Shown piece by piece: positions 11,016-22,424 of a stretch of 64,000 nucleotides of DNA. Positions within the stretch are counted from its first letter, which is position 1. Each line of letters begins with the position of its first letter. The translations under genes and the position numbers were made by a program. Under the pieces are notes generated by a model that saw nothing but the letters and a program-made list of their open reading frames with translations, searched no databases and had not been told where the DNA came from. Origin of the DNA: Ampullaceana balthica (taxonomy: Eukaryota > Mollusca > Gastropoda > Lymnaeidae); the NCBI GenBank assembly GCA_944989445.1, contig CALYLW010000503.1:1-64000 (forward strand). The letters are read 5' to 3'.

Positions 11016-11550
11016 TTATTTTTAAAAAATGTGTTTTTGTTTGTTTGTTAATATGATGTCTGGTTTATGGGCCTTTACTTTCTCCAATGTATTTGCAGTT
11101 AATAATTTGGAGAAAAAAAAACAGTATTGGCAAACATTACTTAACATTTTTCTTTCATTTATTTATATTAACGGAGGAGGATATTTTCTACCATTTAGCT
11201 CATGTCTATTATTAATCCTTAGATAATTTTATTTTTACGAAAAATGTTTTGTCACTCTTTTATATTTCAAATACGTGGCTTAATGTTCTCCTCATTACAT
11301 TACAATGACACCGATTCCATTCGTTAAAGTGTACTGTATACAAAAACAATTCGATGATTGCTGACTGCTAAAAGGAGGGCGCACCTGGTAACATTAACCC
11401 TTAACACCCCTAAATATTCATTTTGCACGATGGCCATTGACAATGTCGGTGATATCATTTTCCTCCTAAGTCCTGTAGGACACTGCCTGCTGTTCATGTA
11501 CCCTGAGAAGGAAGTCAGGTGAGTGACGTGGATAAGTTGTTTTGTAGTGA
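11016..11550. other. No gene seen
   Basis: AT-rich to 11320, then a stretch of mixed composition adjoining the SINE. No splice-bounded exon was identified. Confidence 0.4.
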
Positions 11551-11756
11551 TGACCCCCTTTCCAGTCCATGACGGACTATGGGGCAAGTGATGTGGCGTT
11601 CAAAAGTTTTTTAGCCACCACTAACGAGCAGGGGAATGTGTGGCCAGCACAATGCCCCAGGGGCCTTGCCAATACCTGGGCTCGAACCCGAAACTCCGGT
11701 TCTGCCTCGGATCGATAGTCCAGTGCGCTACCACTTAGACGATCCCGCCCCAAGGC
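11551..11756 (-). mobile_element. tRNA-derived SINE, family 2
   Basis: On the minus strand the head reads GGTAGCGCACTGGACTATCG and carries GGGTTCGAGCCC, a B-box match. The body has GGGGCATTGTG, TCGTTAGTGGTGGCTAAA and ends near CCATGGACTGGAAAGG-like sequence. Copies lie at 18697-18905 (+), 34141-34316 (-), 42247-42431 (-), with a fragment at 33567-33650. A local duplication (GGCATGGAGCCATTTCCTGT twice, 11869 and 11910) lies beyond its head. Confidence 0.82.
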
Positions 11757-12165
11757 GAAACAAGGGGAACTATTATCGGTCCACCGGCTAATGAGAGTCA
11801 GCATGAACGGAGGTTAAAAAGCGGTTGTTCGGCAAAGTTCTGATAGAGTGGGAATGTACAACGCCAGTGGCATGGAGCCATTTCCTGTTGTAGCAAGTAA
11901 AGCTAGAGTGGCATGGAGCCATTTCCTGTTGCAGCAAGTTAAGCTATTTGGAATTTTGAATTGCCCTTAATTTTCATTTCCTACAAAAATCGACTTCCTG
12001 TTTTGGCACTTAGTCCGGCACATACACCTCACGAATCTTCGACCGCTTCCAGTTGACTGAAAAATACAACGAAGATGTATTTACAGTCAGGCAAGTCATC
12101 GACTAAGGGCGATTGCCACCTCATCGCTAAGAGAAGAATCAAATTGAAGACCTCAAGGGAAGATA

Positions 12166-12576
12166 GGGGTCGTCCTTAAATGACGTCAAATATCTAGGAG
12201 GGAGGGGGGTCCCCACAATTGTGACAATGTGTGACGAGGGGAGAGGGATTTTAAGAATTGTAACGTCACGACAAAACACGCTACTTTAAATCAAAGTTCC
12301 ACTTAAATATTCTATTTTTTAACTATTTATTTTATGATGCTTTACATATATTCACGCGTATAACGATATTAGAGTGCAACCTTACAGTAAAACACATACT
12401 AAATTGACAATATACTGATTTGAAACATGCTAATTTTTAAATAGAAAATACCACTTGGTTGTGGGGTGTTACATCTTTGTGACGTCATATTGGAGTGGGA
12501 GTCTAAGTTTTTGTGACGAAGTGTGACGAGGGGGGAAATCGGCCAAAATAACTTGACGACGTTTATGGTCGGCCCC
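12166..12576. mobile_element. MITE with GACGTC-containing terminal inverted repeats, full copy (411 bp)
   Basis: The left end GGGGTCGTCCTTAAATGACG and the right end read on the other strand, GGGGCCGACCATAAACGTCG, form imperfect inverted repeats of about 22 bp. Subterminal TGTGACGAGGGG-type motifs are present on both sides. No clear target duplication was visible. Relatives are at 7968-8360 and 9545-9637. Confidence 0.75.
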
Positions 12577-12599
12577 AAACGGTTATGTGGCATTTTTCA

Positions 12600-12960
12600 G
12601 TTTCTTTTTTTTTAGTTATCCTCTCTATCTTATAGAGGGTCAAAAAGAGAATTTCTGAATGAGGTTTTATGAAAAGCAACGTCTCTGGCCATATGAAAAA
12701 AAAATCAAATTTACCTGGTTAATAAGTGATAAATATGTATAGTCTTGAACTTTAAAACTTGAATGTCTCAAAACATCACACATTTCACATAGCCGTTTCT
12801 TCCCTTGAGGTCTTTAATAGTATACTTCTCCGGCTCGCTCTTAGCATTGCATAGAATGCCTAGACAATGTGCGAAATAAAAAAAAACATTGTAGTTTTTT
12901 CTTACACATGTTAAGAATTTTATACAATGCCGGATTTCCCACATTGCCGGTAACATATAT
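12600..12960. repeat. Dispersed repeat shared with 62447-62660
   Basis: Blocks TCTGAATGAGGTTTTAT, AAATATGTATA, TTTAAAACTTG and CCGTTTCTTCCCTTGAG occur in the same order and spacing at 62485-62645. Both copies are diverged and non-coding. Confidence 0.65.
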
Positions 12961-13595
12961 AACTAAATATTAATTTTTATATTTTAATATACAACAAATA
13001 GTAACATAATGTGATGAGACATTTTAAATTAGAAATTTAAAAAATAACTAGTTAAGAGAGTTTTTTTTTCATTCTTTTATTACAAATTTTTAAAAATGCA
13101 TGGAATGACAAAATATTTTTAAAAATTACATTAAGGAGTATTAAAAGAAGCAAAAAAATTGTGTACATTTAAAAAAAACAACAACATACATATTACACAG
13201 ATTAATTTGTTTGATATTTCCTCACAATATATAACATAGACAAGAACAGTAATTTAACAAAGAGTTTTGCACAATAGTGAGATACTGTGGCATTATGTAA
13301 AAGAAAATACAGTATTTAAAATAAAATTACATGCATTTTAACACAATATAGAAGTACAGTGGGGAGCTTATTCGAGGTATCATTAAAAAAATGTGTAAAC
13401 AAAATAGAATATGCAATTAATTAACGTAATATTATTGGTTGGCTTAATTGAAAGAAGACAGTAATTGGATATCTATTGGTAGGAGGTAATAAATGTATTC
13501 TTTAAAAAATCTTGTACGGCTGTTGTTATTTGTTTCAAGGAGCAAAACAGTCAAGTCTTTATTTTTAGACATTTGTTCCTGACCTAGCGGTCACT
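12961..13595. other. Very AT-rich sequence, no gene seen
   Basis: Dominated by A and T runs. It lies beyond the predicted 3' end of gene A. Nothing coding was identified. Confidence 0.5.
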
Positions 13596-13598
13596 GAA

Positions 13599-13676
13599 GC
13601 TCTTATTTTCACAAGACCTTACAGTCTAGCGGCTTTTTTCATCGGCCTCGGCTGTAAGGTCTTGTCAAAAAATATT
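13599..13676. repeat. Short perfect hairpin
   Basis: ACAAGACCTTACAG (13611-13624) pairs with CTGTAAGGTCTTGT (13652-13665): 14 perfect base pairs around a 27-nt loop, with weaker pairing just outside. The size resembles a small-RNA precursor or the remnant of a palindromic MITE; the sequence alone does not decide. Confidence 0.6.
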
Positions 13677-14004
13677 TTTCTGTGAATGGGGATCAAAGAT
13701 AAAATATAAACCAATATACATGTATTCTTCTTATTGTCAATATTTTTAAAAAAAATTCATTTTATGAATTGAAATCTGAATTAATGGGTATTATTTTCAT
13801 TTTTAAAATAATTGTCCACAACAAAATTTAATAAAATTTAAATGAATTTTGAAGATGAATGGCAACTGTTTTCTTAAGCATAGATAAAATTTAAAAAACT
13901 CGGTTAATTTTTTTTTAAAAATGTATGTATAGAATATTTCGGTATTTATCAATGCTCCAGCCTTCATCACATTTTCAGTTTGCGAATATAAAACGCTCAC
14001 AATA

Positions 14005-14010
14005 TTTATT
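14005..14010 (-). promoter_or_regulatory. Candidate polyadenylation signal of IL-17 gene A
   Basis: AATAAA on the minus strand, 87 bases beyond the stop codon of gene A. Position and hexamer fit, but the region is AT-rich enough for chance occurrence. Confidence 0.45.
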
Positions 14011-14096
14011 CATGAAACTAAGAATACATTATTACATTGTTGAGAAAATAAGTGCTGATCACATGCTCAACGAAAGTAAGCCTACTAATGGCGACC

Positions 14097-14272
14097 TTAA
14101 GGCTTAGGGGGGGTTTCATGTATGCAGGTGCAACCCACTGCGACTTCAAGAAGGCGTTTTTCGAACTTGTAACCTTCTTTCTTTCGGGCTTGCACCCATT
14201 TGTAGGCAAACACTGGTGCGCACATAGTTCCCGGTGCGTCGTTTGGTTTTTTATTTGCTTGAAGTTCCCGAC
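14097..14272 (-). CDS. IL-17 gene A, coding exon 4 (C-terminal cysteines, stop)
   Basis: Acceptor AACATTCAG then 176 nt to TAA. Encodes APGTMCAPVFAYKWV and LLEVAVGCTCIHE, the C-terminal strands of the IL-17 fold with the C-x-C pair. The ATG upstream in the same frame at 14306 is in the intron and is not the start. Confidence 0.92.
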
Positions 14273-17200
14273 CTGAATGTTCAGTATGGGAATGTTTAGT
14301 AAACATAAAAAAATTGCATCACTTATAGGAAAATTAACCTCGTGCGCATCTATAGGTAAGTTGGAATTAAAGTTGCAGAAATAACTTTAGACAAGTAAGC
14401 TAAGAAAAAACAGTTGTAACCATGTATTTTGTGGAACAGATTTCTTTTTAGTTGTTATTTGACAGCGAGATTTTAAAGAGTCGCTACCTTATTACTTTAT
14501 TTTTTTTTATCGTCACAAATTTTTAACCCCAAAGTTGTTGGCTTGGGTAGTTTTTGTTTGTTTTTTGTTGTGGACTTGAAGAAAATGGCTAAATCATCAT
14601 CATCATCATCGGCACTACAGCCAATGTAGGGCCCTGGCCTGTTACATCACATCCTTCCATTCGGAACGATCCAATGCTTTCCTCCTCCATGCAAAACTCC
14701 CAACTGGTGTGAATCGGTCCATCTCAGCCTTGGGTGACCGGCGAGTCTTCTGTCCCCTGGTTTATGCCTGTATATCACTTTTGCTGCTCTACATTCCGGC
14801 ATCCTGTCAACATGTCCTGCCCAGAATGCCCGCCTTCTTTTGTTGTTGTAAAAAAACTCTCACACGTGTTGAGATGTCTGTCTGCTTTTCTGTTATGTGT
14901 AAAAGTCTCAGTAGAGTATATTTTACCTCTGGTCTTATGATAGTGTTTTATATTGTCTCCGTTGTTCCCCCTTAAGACGCGTGTGCTTCACACGAGCTTT
15001 TGTAGGCTGGAAAGCAGCGACATGCCTGCTGTTATCCTTTCACGTCTCACGTTATTTCATTGTGCTCGTCTATAGCTGCTACCAGATACTTTAATGTAGC
15101 CACTCTCTCAAATTTGTACTGGTTTATAGCTGCTACCGGATATTTAAATGTAGCCACTCTCTCAAATTTGTGCTGGTTTATAGCTGCTACCGGATATTTT
15201 AATGTAGCCACTCTCTCAAATTTGTGCTGGTTTATAGCTGCTACCGGATATTTTAATGTAACCACTCTCTCAAATTTGTGCTGGTTTATAGCTGCTACCG
15301 GATATTTTAATGTAGCCACTCTCTCAAATTTGTGCTGGTTTATAGCTGCTACCGGATATTTTAATGTAGCCACTCTCTCAAATTTGTGCTGGTTTATAGC
15401 TGCTACCGGATATTTATATGTAGCCACTCTCTCAAATTTGTGCTGGTTTATAGCTGCTACCGGATATTTTAATGTAGCCACTCTCTCAAATTTGTGCTGG
15501 TTTATAGCTGCTACCGGATATTTTAATGTAGCCACTCTCTCAAATTTGTGCTGGTTTATAGCTGCTACCGGATATTTTAATGTAGCCACTCTCTCAAATT
15601 TGTGCTGGTTTATAGCTGCTACCGGATATTTTAATGTAGCCACTCTCTCAAATTTGTGCTGGTTTATAGCTGCGACCAGATATTTTAATGTAGCCACTCT
15701 CTAAAATTTGTGCTGGATTATAGCTGCTACCAGATATTTTAATGTAGCCACACTCTAAAATTTGTGCTGGTTTATAGCTGCGACCAGATATTTTAATGTA
15801 GCCACTCTCTCAAATTTGTGCTGGTTTATAGCTGCGACCAGATATTTTAATGTAGCCACTCTCTAAAATTTGTGCTGGATTATAGCTGCTACCAGATATT
15901 TTAATGTAGCCACACTCTAAAATTTGTGCTGGTTTATAGCTGCGACCAGATATTTTAATGTAGCCACTCTCTCAAATTTGTGCTGGTTTATAGCTGCGAC
16001 CAGATATTTTAATGTAGCCACTCTCTCAAATTTGTGCTGGTTTATAGCTGCTACCAGATATTTTAATGTAGCCACTCTCTCAAATTTGTGCTGGTTTATA
16101 GCTGCTACCGGATATTTATATGTAGCCACTCTCTCAAATTTGTGCTCGTTTATAGTTTCTACTAGATGATTCAATGTATCAAATATTTCAAACGTGTGGT
16201 AATTTCTATTGATGTTCTCATCAGCACGGGTGTCTCTTGACGTTAATATATATTTTGTCTTCGGTTTATATACAGCACGTCCTGTTTCGACTGAAGCATT
16301 TTCTAGTTCACTGTATGCTTTAATTGTGTTATTACTGTTTCTACACAGTAGCGCTACGTGTTCTGCGTATTCCGGGTATTGTAATGGCTGGCTGTATAAA
16401 GTTCCTTATGGTTGTTGCTCTGTAATACGATAGTAATACCTGCTTGGAATTAGATTCTTATACTTGGCCTCGCTCTCACGTGATTGCTTCTAATAACTTT
16501 TACCAGCGTGATATTAAGCAGGATACATGATTTTTCAATCTCCTATTCTGATGCTCTAAGTAACTAAGAACTGTCTTGAGTATTATCTTTGCATCTTGAT
16601 TCTATTTTTGGAGTTGACTATTTTTATCTGTATTAGCCGAGTAAGATTGTTAGGGACTCCAGGTTGCTTGTAAGGCTTAGTATAAGTAATTCCTGTCTAT
16701 GCTATCGACTGCTGTTTTGTAATCAACATATATTTGGTGGATAACGATTTTATATTCGTAACATTTCGGCAGGAGAAATCTAATAGTTAGACAGACACGG
16801 GCAAACACTGTTTAGAGTTCTCTACTAAAATCATCGATGTTGTATATAATGCATTTTGTTTTATTGTGTACTTTTAAAAAAAAGAAAGTAATTTTAATAT
16901 TTTATTTTTAATTCATTTATTCACATGTTTGTGTGCTGGCGAAGGCTTTCTGCCGTTATGTTTGATAATTTGTTCCGTTTTAATCATGTTCATCCTTACC
17001 CCTGCCCTATTCAATATTGAAGTCCAACCCCACTTTATTAAATATTACTTAAATCTTGTCCTCTCATTTACGTAAATGTCATAAACATTTTATCGCAGTG
17101 TCAAAATGTTATTAAAAAAAAGTGCAAACAAAATCAGTCTTTAAGAATATGTCATTAAAAAAAAAGTTTTCATAAAAACCCCGTTGAAAATTTAACTTAA

Positions 17201-20138
17201 CTTTTTAAAAAAAAATTAAATTTCATTCGTTAATGCAACTACGGCCCAGATAATATTCTACGACCCCATTTCAGGCTGCGACCCTTAAGCTGCGATAAAT
17301 GAATATATAAATTTTCTCACCGTTGGGGACATAGTCCGTGTGGTTAGATTTAAATGATAAACAAATCGGGATGAGACATTCGACCTCAGTGTGATTGTCT
17401 GGTATTCTGTTCTTGTTGATGAAACTCACGAAAGACCAGGGACATGCGTGCGTCTCGTTGGGCAGTGTGACGTCTTCACCTAGTCATGTAAAGGTAAGTA
17501 CTTGTATTACAAATGATATCTCATCTTCTCTCCACACAAAAAAGCATTAAATTGTAGTTCTACGCAGTACTACTTTTAACGTTGTATGTATTCGGATGCC
17601 AAGATTTTGGCTCACATGATTACTGTAAAAGTGTATGCCATTTTTAATGTTTAAAAAAATTGACATGAAATCTAACATCAGAGCAATGTTCATTTTATGT
17701 CAGTTTTACTTCATATAAAAACGTATTTAAAATATACATAAAGATTGATATATAGCTCTCATATTCATGCTTTTATTTATTCATGTTTTGTTTTTGTTTT
17801 TGGCGGCGGGTGATTGGTCCTTATTTTACTACTTTTGTAATCAGTAAAAACTCGAATAGCCCCATTCATTCTTCCTGCTAACCATTTAATTCATTTGAGA
17901 AAAAAAAAGAAAAAAAAACATTAAGGATGAACTTTGAAAGTACCTGGCTGTGTTTAGTACCTATCTAATGGTTTAGTATCTCTCTTATGGTTTAGTACCT
18001 CTCTAATGGTTTAGTAGCTCTCTCGTGGTTTAGAACCGATTTAACGGGTTAGTACCGCTCAAATGGTTTAGTACCACTCAAATGGTTTAGTACCACTTTA
18101 ACGGTTTAGTACCGTTATAATGGCTTAGTACCGCTTTAATGGTTTAGTACCACTCTAATGGTTTAGTACAGCTCTAACGTTTCAGTACAGCTCTAATTGT
18201 TTAGTACCGCTTAAACAGTTTAGTACTGCTCTAACGGCTCAGTACTACTCTAACGGGTTAATACTGCTCTAACGGCTTAATACTGCTCTAACGGCTTAAT
18301 ACTGCTCTAATGGCTTAGGTAAATTTATAATATAATAAACAGGGTATTAGTACTAACGGCTTAGTGCTGCTCTAATAATTGATTTGCGACCTAACCTAGT
18401 CTACTTTCAACTTCACTCACCCACTAGACCACCAAATTATATTTTTTTTAAATACCACAAATCTACGTAGGACATATTTTCAAGCCACGAATGACGCGAC
18501 TTAAAACCCGTGTTGTCATGTCTTATCTATACATACGCTACTGCTACATCTATACAGAAGATTATTTCATCCACAGACCATTCTGAGCTGGGTGGACTCA
18601 AGAATACCCTTGGTCCCGGGAACACGTCTTGTCAAAGAGTCTCATCTCGGCTCTTTTCCTGCAGATGTGACCGATTAGATCAGTGCAAAAGTAACTGCGC
18701 GATGGTCTAAGTGGTAGCGCACTGGACTATCGATCTGAGGCAGATCCCGAGTCGCGGGTACTGGCAAGGCACCTGGGGGGCATTGTGCCACACATTCCCA
18801 TGCTCGTTTGCGGTGGTTAAAAACTTGTGAACGCTAAGCATCACTTGCCCCCATAGTCCGCCATGGACTGGAAAGAGAGTCACGTCAATGGTACTGACTG
18901 AAACTTGAACTCGAAATAAAGATTACATCAGCTCACCTTCATACCAAGGAGTCCTCTCCTCGCGGTCCCTGTCACTTTTTTTAATGATCTTATCCCGGTA
19001 GTGGTGTTTCATCTCTTTGGACATGAAAAATGTGTCGTCTATTGCCTCTATCAGGTTACCTGAATCTTCTTTGCGGCCGGAGACTGAGACCATCGCAAGA
19101 ACCTGGTAAAAACAAAGTATCGCTATTGAAAAAAATACATTGAAATGTTTTCTTTTTTCTACTCTATAGGTTATATGTTAAATGTCAAGTTCAGACGGAG
19201 TAAGTTATAACGAATAACAAAATTTCCATAGATAATGCAGAATGGAATAAACAAAAAGATGTCTACGGAGTGTTTTTAGCAACAGAATGGATGGGGAAAA
19301 AATTTAACGATTGGAAGCAAACATGAACATGTCATTGTGTGTTAAGGTGCATAAGTCATAAATGATATTTTCGCCACCTATAGCAATTATTGACGAAAGT
19401 TATCTTTGCCTTATTTCTCCTTTCTAAGATCTGGTCCTGTCTAATCTATACAGACGCTCCGTTTTTAGAGAAGATAATTGCTCCCACAGACCATGCCGTT
19501 CTGTTGGCTAGTGATGCAGCGTACACAGGCCACGGCTATGAGGGTTCCACGCATTAACCCGCTGCCTTTATTTCCCTAACTAGTGTTAGGTACCCATTCG
19601 GAGCGCGATGGACTCAGGGACACCCTAAACTCCGGAACAAATCCTTGCCTTCGCATGGATTCGAACCCGTGACCATTGGTACGCCAGCCGAGCGCTCATG
19701 CAACTCGACCATGAAATTAGTTCAGAACCTCAGAGCTATTACAATATGCATTTCAACTGGTACTTTTTTAAAAACTATACTTTGAAAGATACATCAATTT
19801 ATACATCATTTTTAAAAATTACTGTTGGTTTTCATTAATCAAAGACTATTTATCTAGTTTATCAATTAAAACATGAAATTAAAGACAAGAGTCCTGAAAG
19901 TTAGTGAATATTTTAAATATTTTAAATAAAAACTCAATAATATTTTCAAAGCAGATATTTATGTTGTCTCACGTATGTATACATGAATAAAGATAAATAA
20001 AAAAGTACATCAAATAAAGGACACTGAACATTATACTGCAAACTACGTCTTACATAAAAGAAAATTAATTTTGTTCAATTATACACAACTATTTACCGTC
20101 AAAAAGTAGAAAACCGTTGCAAGATAATTGGAAAGCAT
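14097..20138 (-). CDS. Interleukin-17-like secreted cytokine, gene A (complete, 4 coding exons, 180 aa)
   Basis: Join of 20097-20138, 18937-19102, 17321-17479 and 14097-14272, minus strand; 543 nt including TAA. Seen: ATG with A at -3; hydrophobic residues 1-21 form a signal peptide crossing the first splice; C82-P83-W84, the IL-17 CPW motif; RIP at 94-96; C104 and C109 spaced C-x4-C as in IL-17A; C140; and C170-T-C172 near the C-terminus (VAVGCTC). All introns are GT-AG with phases 0, 1, 1 (994, 1457 and 3048 bp). N-glycosylation sequons at N77, N98 and N115. Known: IL-17 family proteins are secreted, dimeric cystine-knot cytokines that act through IL-17 receptors in innate immunity, and are multicopy in molluscs. 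Inferred: this is an intact, tandem-duplicated member, paralogous to the gene at 36951-39698. I cannot assign an orthologue number. Confidence 0.9.
14590..16810 (-). pseudogene. Decayed LINE reverse transcriptase, split by an internal minisatellite, in intron 3 of gene A
   Basis: Minus-strand fragments in order: IHQIYVDYKTAVDSIDRNYL (about 16680-16740), like the RT palm motif with DYKKAFDSV-type consensus; HTFEIFDTLNHLVETINEHK near 16190, the region usually written FxxVxxFKYLGxxINE; after the minisatellite, ERITAGMSLLSSLQKLV, matching the RITAGNRCFxxLQKLL segment; then RAFWAGHVDRMPE and RRLAGHPRLRWTDS, the usual end of RTE/Jockey-type ORFs. The tail is (GAT)n (ATC repeats near 14597). Many stops and frameshifts: dead. 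Confidence 0.8.
15050..16185. repeat. 54-bp minisatellite, about 21 copies, arisen inside the LINE ORF
   Basis: The unit contains TAGCTGCTACCGGATATTTT and CACTCTCTCAAATTTGTG. Because 54 is a multiple of three, several frames stay open, which explains the long ORFs on both strands. Read in the LINE's frame (minus) the unit is 18 residues, including HKFERVATLKYPVAAINQ, a version of the LINE RT segment present once at each edge. Between about 15660 and 15980 a three-unit higher-order repeat (162 bp) occurs twice, recognisable by GCGACC/GCTACC, CTCTAAAA and GGATTA variants. Confidence 0.9.
16811..17310. other. Intron 3 of gene A, proximal part; no further feature
   Basis: AT-rich, with poly-A/T runs at 16870-16910 and 17115-17215. 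No exon between the LINE remnant and exon 3 was found. Confidence 0.5.
17321..17479 (-). CDS. IL-17 gene A, coding exon 3 (CPW and C-x4-C core)
   Basis: 159 nt between an acceptor CTAG and donor GTGAGA, phase 1 in and 1 out. It carries ETHACPWSFVSF, NKNRIP and ECLIPIC. The matching exon of gene B has IHACPWSYVMV, NKNRIP and QCMTHSC. This is the diagnostic IL-17 exon. Confidence 0.92.
17941..18335. repeat. 20-bp minisatellite, ~19 degenerate copies, in intron 2 of gene A
   Basis: Variants of GGTTTAGTACCGCTCTAAT repeat with GGCTTAATACTG types toward the right end. Divergence among units is high, so the array is old. Confidence 0.85.
18517..18650 (-). mobile_element. SINE family 1 fragment in intron 2 of gene A
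   Basis: TTATCTATACATACGCT and ACAGACCATTCTGAGC correspond to the reversed 3' half of family 1 (compare 19440-19500), followed by eroded sequence. Confidence 0.55.
18697..18905 (+). mobile_element. SINE family 2 copy in intron 2 of gene A
   Basis: The head GCGCGATGGTCTAAGTGG, GTAGCGCACTGGACTATCG, and the body with GGGGCATTGTG, ACTTGTGAACGCTA and CCATGGACTGGAAAG match 11551-11756 in reverse. The B box is degenerate here. Confidence 0.8.
18937..19102 (-). CDS. IL-17 gene A, coding exon 2 (55 codons + 1 nt)
   Basis: Acceptor TTTTTACCAG and donor GTGAGC bound a 166-nt open exon, phase 0 in and 1 out. It encodes the end of the signal peptide and a charged, helical-looking N-terminal segment with DDTFFMSKEM and ending TPWYE. 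Gene B exon 2 has the matching DGTFFMSEQL and TPWSS, so both sides of the exon align. Confidence 0.88.
19440..19713 (-). mobile_element. SINE family 1 copy in intron 1 of gene A
   Basis: The minus-strand head has GGGTTCGAATCCATGCG (B box); the body has GGGTACCTAACACTAG and GTGGAACC-like blocks; the tail ends AACGGAGCGTCTGTATAG. Full-length but diverged. Confidence 0.8.
20097..20138 (-). CDS. IL-17 gene A, coding exon 1 (signal peptide, 14 codons)
   Basis: ATG at 20138-20136, then 14 codons ending at donor GTAAAT (20096-20091), phase 0. It encodes MLSNYLATVFYFLT, and splicing to exon 2 continues VLAMVSVSG, giving a textbook signal-peptide hydrophobic core and small-residue cleavage region. 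Found by matching phase and hydrophobicity; gene B has an equivalent 11-codon exon. Confidence 0.82.
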
Positions 20139-21538
20139 ATTTGATAACTGTTGGCTATCTGTAGATTCAGTTGTTGCCGTTGTATATTACTATACGTCTG
20201 GTTTTATTCCCGAATTAAAAAGGCTTGCGAAGGATTTATTTTAAAAAATAATATATTTAAGGAGCAACAACAACAAAAAAAAGCGAAATAACAAAAAATA
20301 CAAATGCAAACGAGAAAGTTGAATTTGATTTTCTTATAATGAAATGATTTTCTGTCTAGAAAAGCGCAACAGTAAGAATTGTGACTTGAGAAGTCTGTCC
20401 AACTGAAGTTTCTTCTATTTGCCAAGTTATCGAACTTCTCTTTATATACACACATTTTTAGGATCCAATTTGCTGTTTACCATTTCAAAAACAAAGAACA
20501 CTTCCTTGTCATATTCAAATTTTAATTTTCATGTCGAAAATTTCTGAGTCTATGATATTTTAGGTTTCCATGCAGACTTTCTTTGTTGTTTGTTTTCCCT
20601 TCACCAAGACTTTCTTTGTGTGAAGAGGTACAATTACTTTCTTTTTCTTTCTTTGTTTTTGTCAAATACTTTTTTAATTTTTTAATTTTATTGACTCGTG
20701 TAAAAATGGATTAAATTGTTGAGTGCAACGAGAGAGAGAGAGATTAAGTAAATCTTTTAAACACGATCACGTAGATCCTTAATCCTGATTGCCGATGCGT
20801 ACCCCTCCCCCGTTTTCCCCCAAACATGCAATCTCACACTCAAGGGGTTGATAAAGCGAAACCCTCCGACCTGATTTGATTAATGGTGTGAAAGTTTATT
20901 TATATCCACCTCGTCCTTTGGTCGTTCTTGTCTCTTGCCAACTTGTTCAGCATCATGCAGAATAAAGCGTGAATACCCACAGATGTGAGCTTTCGGCTAA
21001 CGGCGGTACTAATTTATCTACCTTGTAGTTTATTTGAAGAAGTCGCAAGTCTTACTTAAGAAGGACTTGGTTAAGTCCAATGAAATCTGCGAACCTATTT
21101 TTAGATGTTCGCCAAATAGTATATTTCCCATAACAAGATAACTTAGTTGAATGAATATACGGACAACTTCATTCGTGGATTTTTATGTCTGAAAATGGTG
21201 GACCTATGACAAAACTACGTGTATCTATCTTCTTAAACTATTCAAATCTCTTTTAAAAAATTACACCTTGACACTGTTATATGTAGTGTGATTTTTTAAC
21301 AAGTTTTATTTGTTAATATTTTAACACGAAATAAAAGAGAGTCATTTTAACCAATTCTTTAATAAGTTTAAAAGGTGTTGTTTACATTCAAATACGTTTA
21401 TTTTACGTATGACAGGAAGCATTAGAAAATCAAAGACTAATATAATAAAAATATTGTTCGCATGAAGTAGCTGACACAAAATTTAACCAGTTTAATAAGA
21501 AGTTCAATGGATCTATCTAGGTAGATAAGGATAATATT
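20139..21538. other. Upstream region of IL-17 gene A; no gene seen
   Basis: AT-rich 5' flank of gene A. On the minus strand a TATA-like stretch (GTATAGTAATATAC) lies about 50-60 bases before the ATG. No clear NF-kB consensus was found near the start. No exon between here and the SINE at 21539. Confidence 0.4.
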
Positions 21539-21835
21539 TGACGCGGTGGTCGAGTGGCAGCGCACTGGACTGTCGTACCGATTGTCACGGGTTCGAATCC
21601 GTGTGAAGGCAAGGGTTTGTTCCCGGGGCCTAGGGCGCCTAGGGCGTTCCTGAGTCACCCCGCTCCGAATGGGTACCTAACACTGTATAGTTAGGTGGCT
21701 GGGTAATGCGTGGAACCCACAAAGCCGTGGCCTGTGAATGCTGCATCACTTGCCAACAGATCATCTATCATGGTCTGTGGACGCAACTATCTTCTGCATA
21801 GAAGGAGCGTCTGTATAGATAAGATAAGAGAAGAT
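21539..21835 (+). mobile_element. SINE family 1, best-preserved copy
   Basis: The head GACGCGGTGGTCGAGTGG, B box GGGTTCGAATCC, body GGGTACCTAACACTGTATAG, tail AGGAGCGTCTGTATAGAT then GATAAGAGAAGATA. CCTAGGGCG is duplicated internally. Confidence 0.88.
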
Positions 21836-21879
21836 ATTTGTATAAAAAAGTAACTCGAGTTTAGTATATTGGGCGTATT

Positions 21880-22068
21880 ACACAATGAAAGTATATATGG
21901 GCGTATAACACAGCAACAATATATATGGGCGTATAACACAGCGACAACATATATGGGCGTATAACACAGCGACAATATTTATGGACGTATAACACAGCGA
22001 CAATATATATGTACGTATAATACAGCGAAAAATATATAGGGGCGTATAACACAGTGACAATACCTAAC
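21880..22068. repeat. 29-bp minisatellite, ~6.5 copies
   Basis: Unit contains TGGGCGTATAACACAGCG plus ACAATATATA. ORFs that cross it on the minus strand shift frame every unit and are artefacts. Confidence 0.85.
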
Positions 22069-22424
22069 AAAAAAGAAGTGAAACTGTGACCGATGTTTTC
22101 CTCAAATGCAAAAGGATAAATGTATCGAGAAGGCGCCAAAAACTGCATTTGTTGTATGTAGCAAGTGATTTTTGGTGCAAATAAAGGAAAATAGCTGTAA
22201 TGCTGTATTTTACTTACCAATTCGCAGTTGTTTTTTTATATGTAGTGTAAAAGAAAAAAAACATGATAATTTATTTAGATGCATTTTGAAATATGGTTTT
22301 CATATTAAAGAAAAACTGAGCCTTTGCACATTGGAGTAAAGAAATTGTTTCGGACATTTGCTAATTCTGGCAAAGAATCTGTAAAAGAAAAGAAGTTGAT
22401 GCAATGGGCATTAGCAAACATCGA

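Noticed and set aside
15047..15704. 216- and 214-codon ORFs on opposite strands
   Set aside because: 54-bp array read in frame. The minus frame reflects the old LINE ORF but is not a gene of its own.
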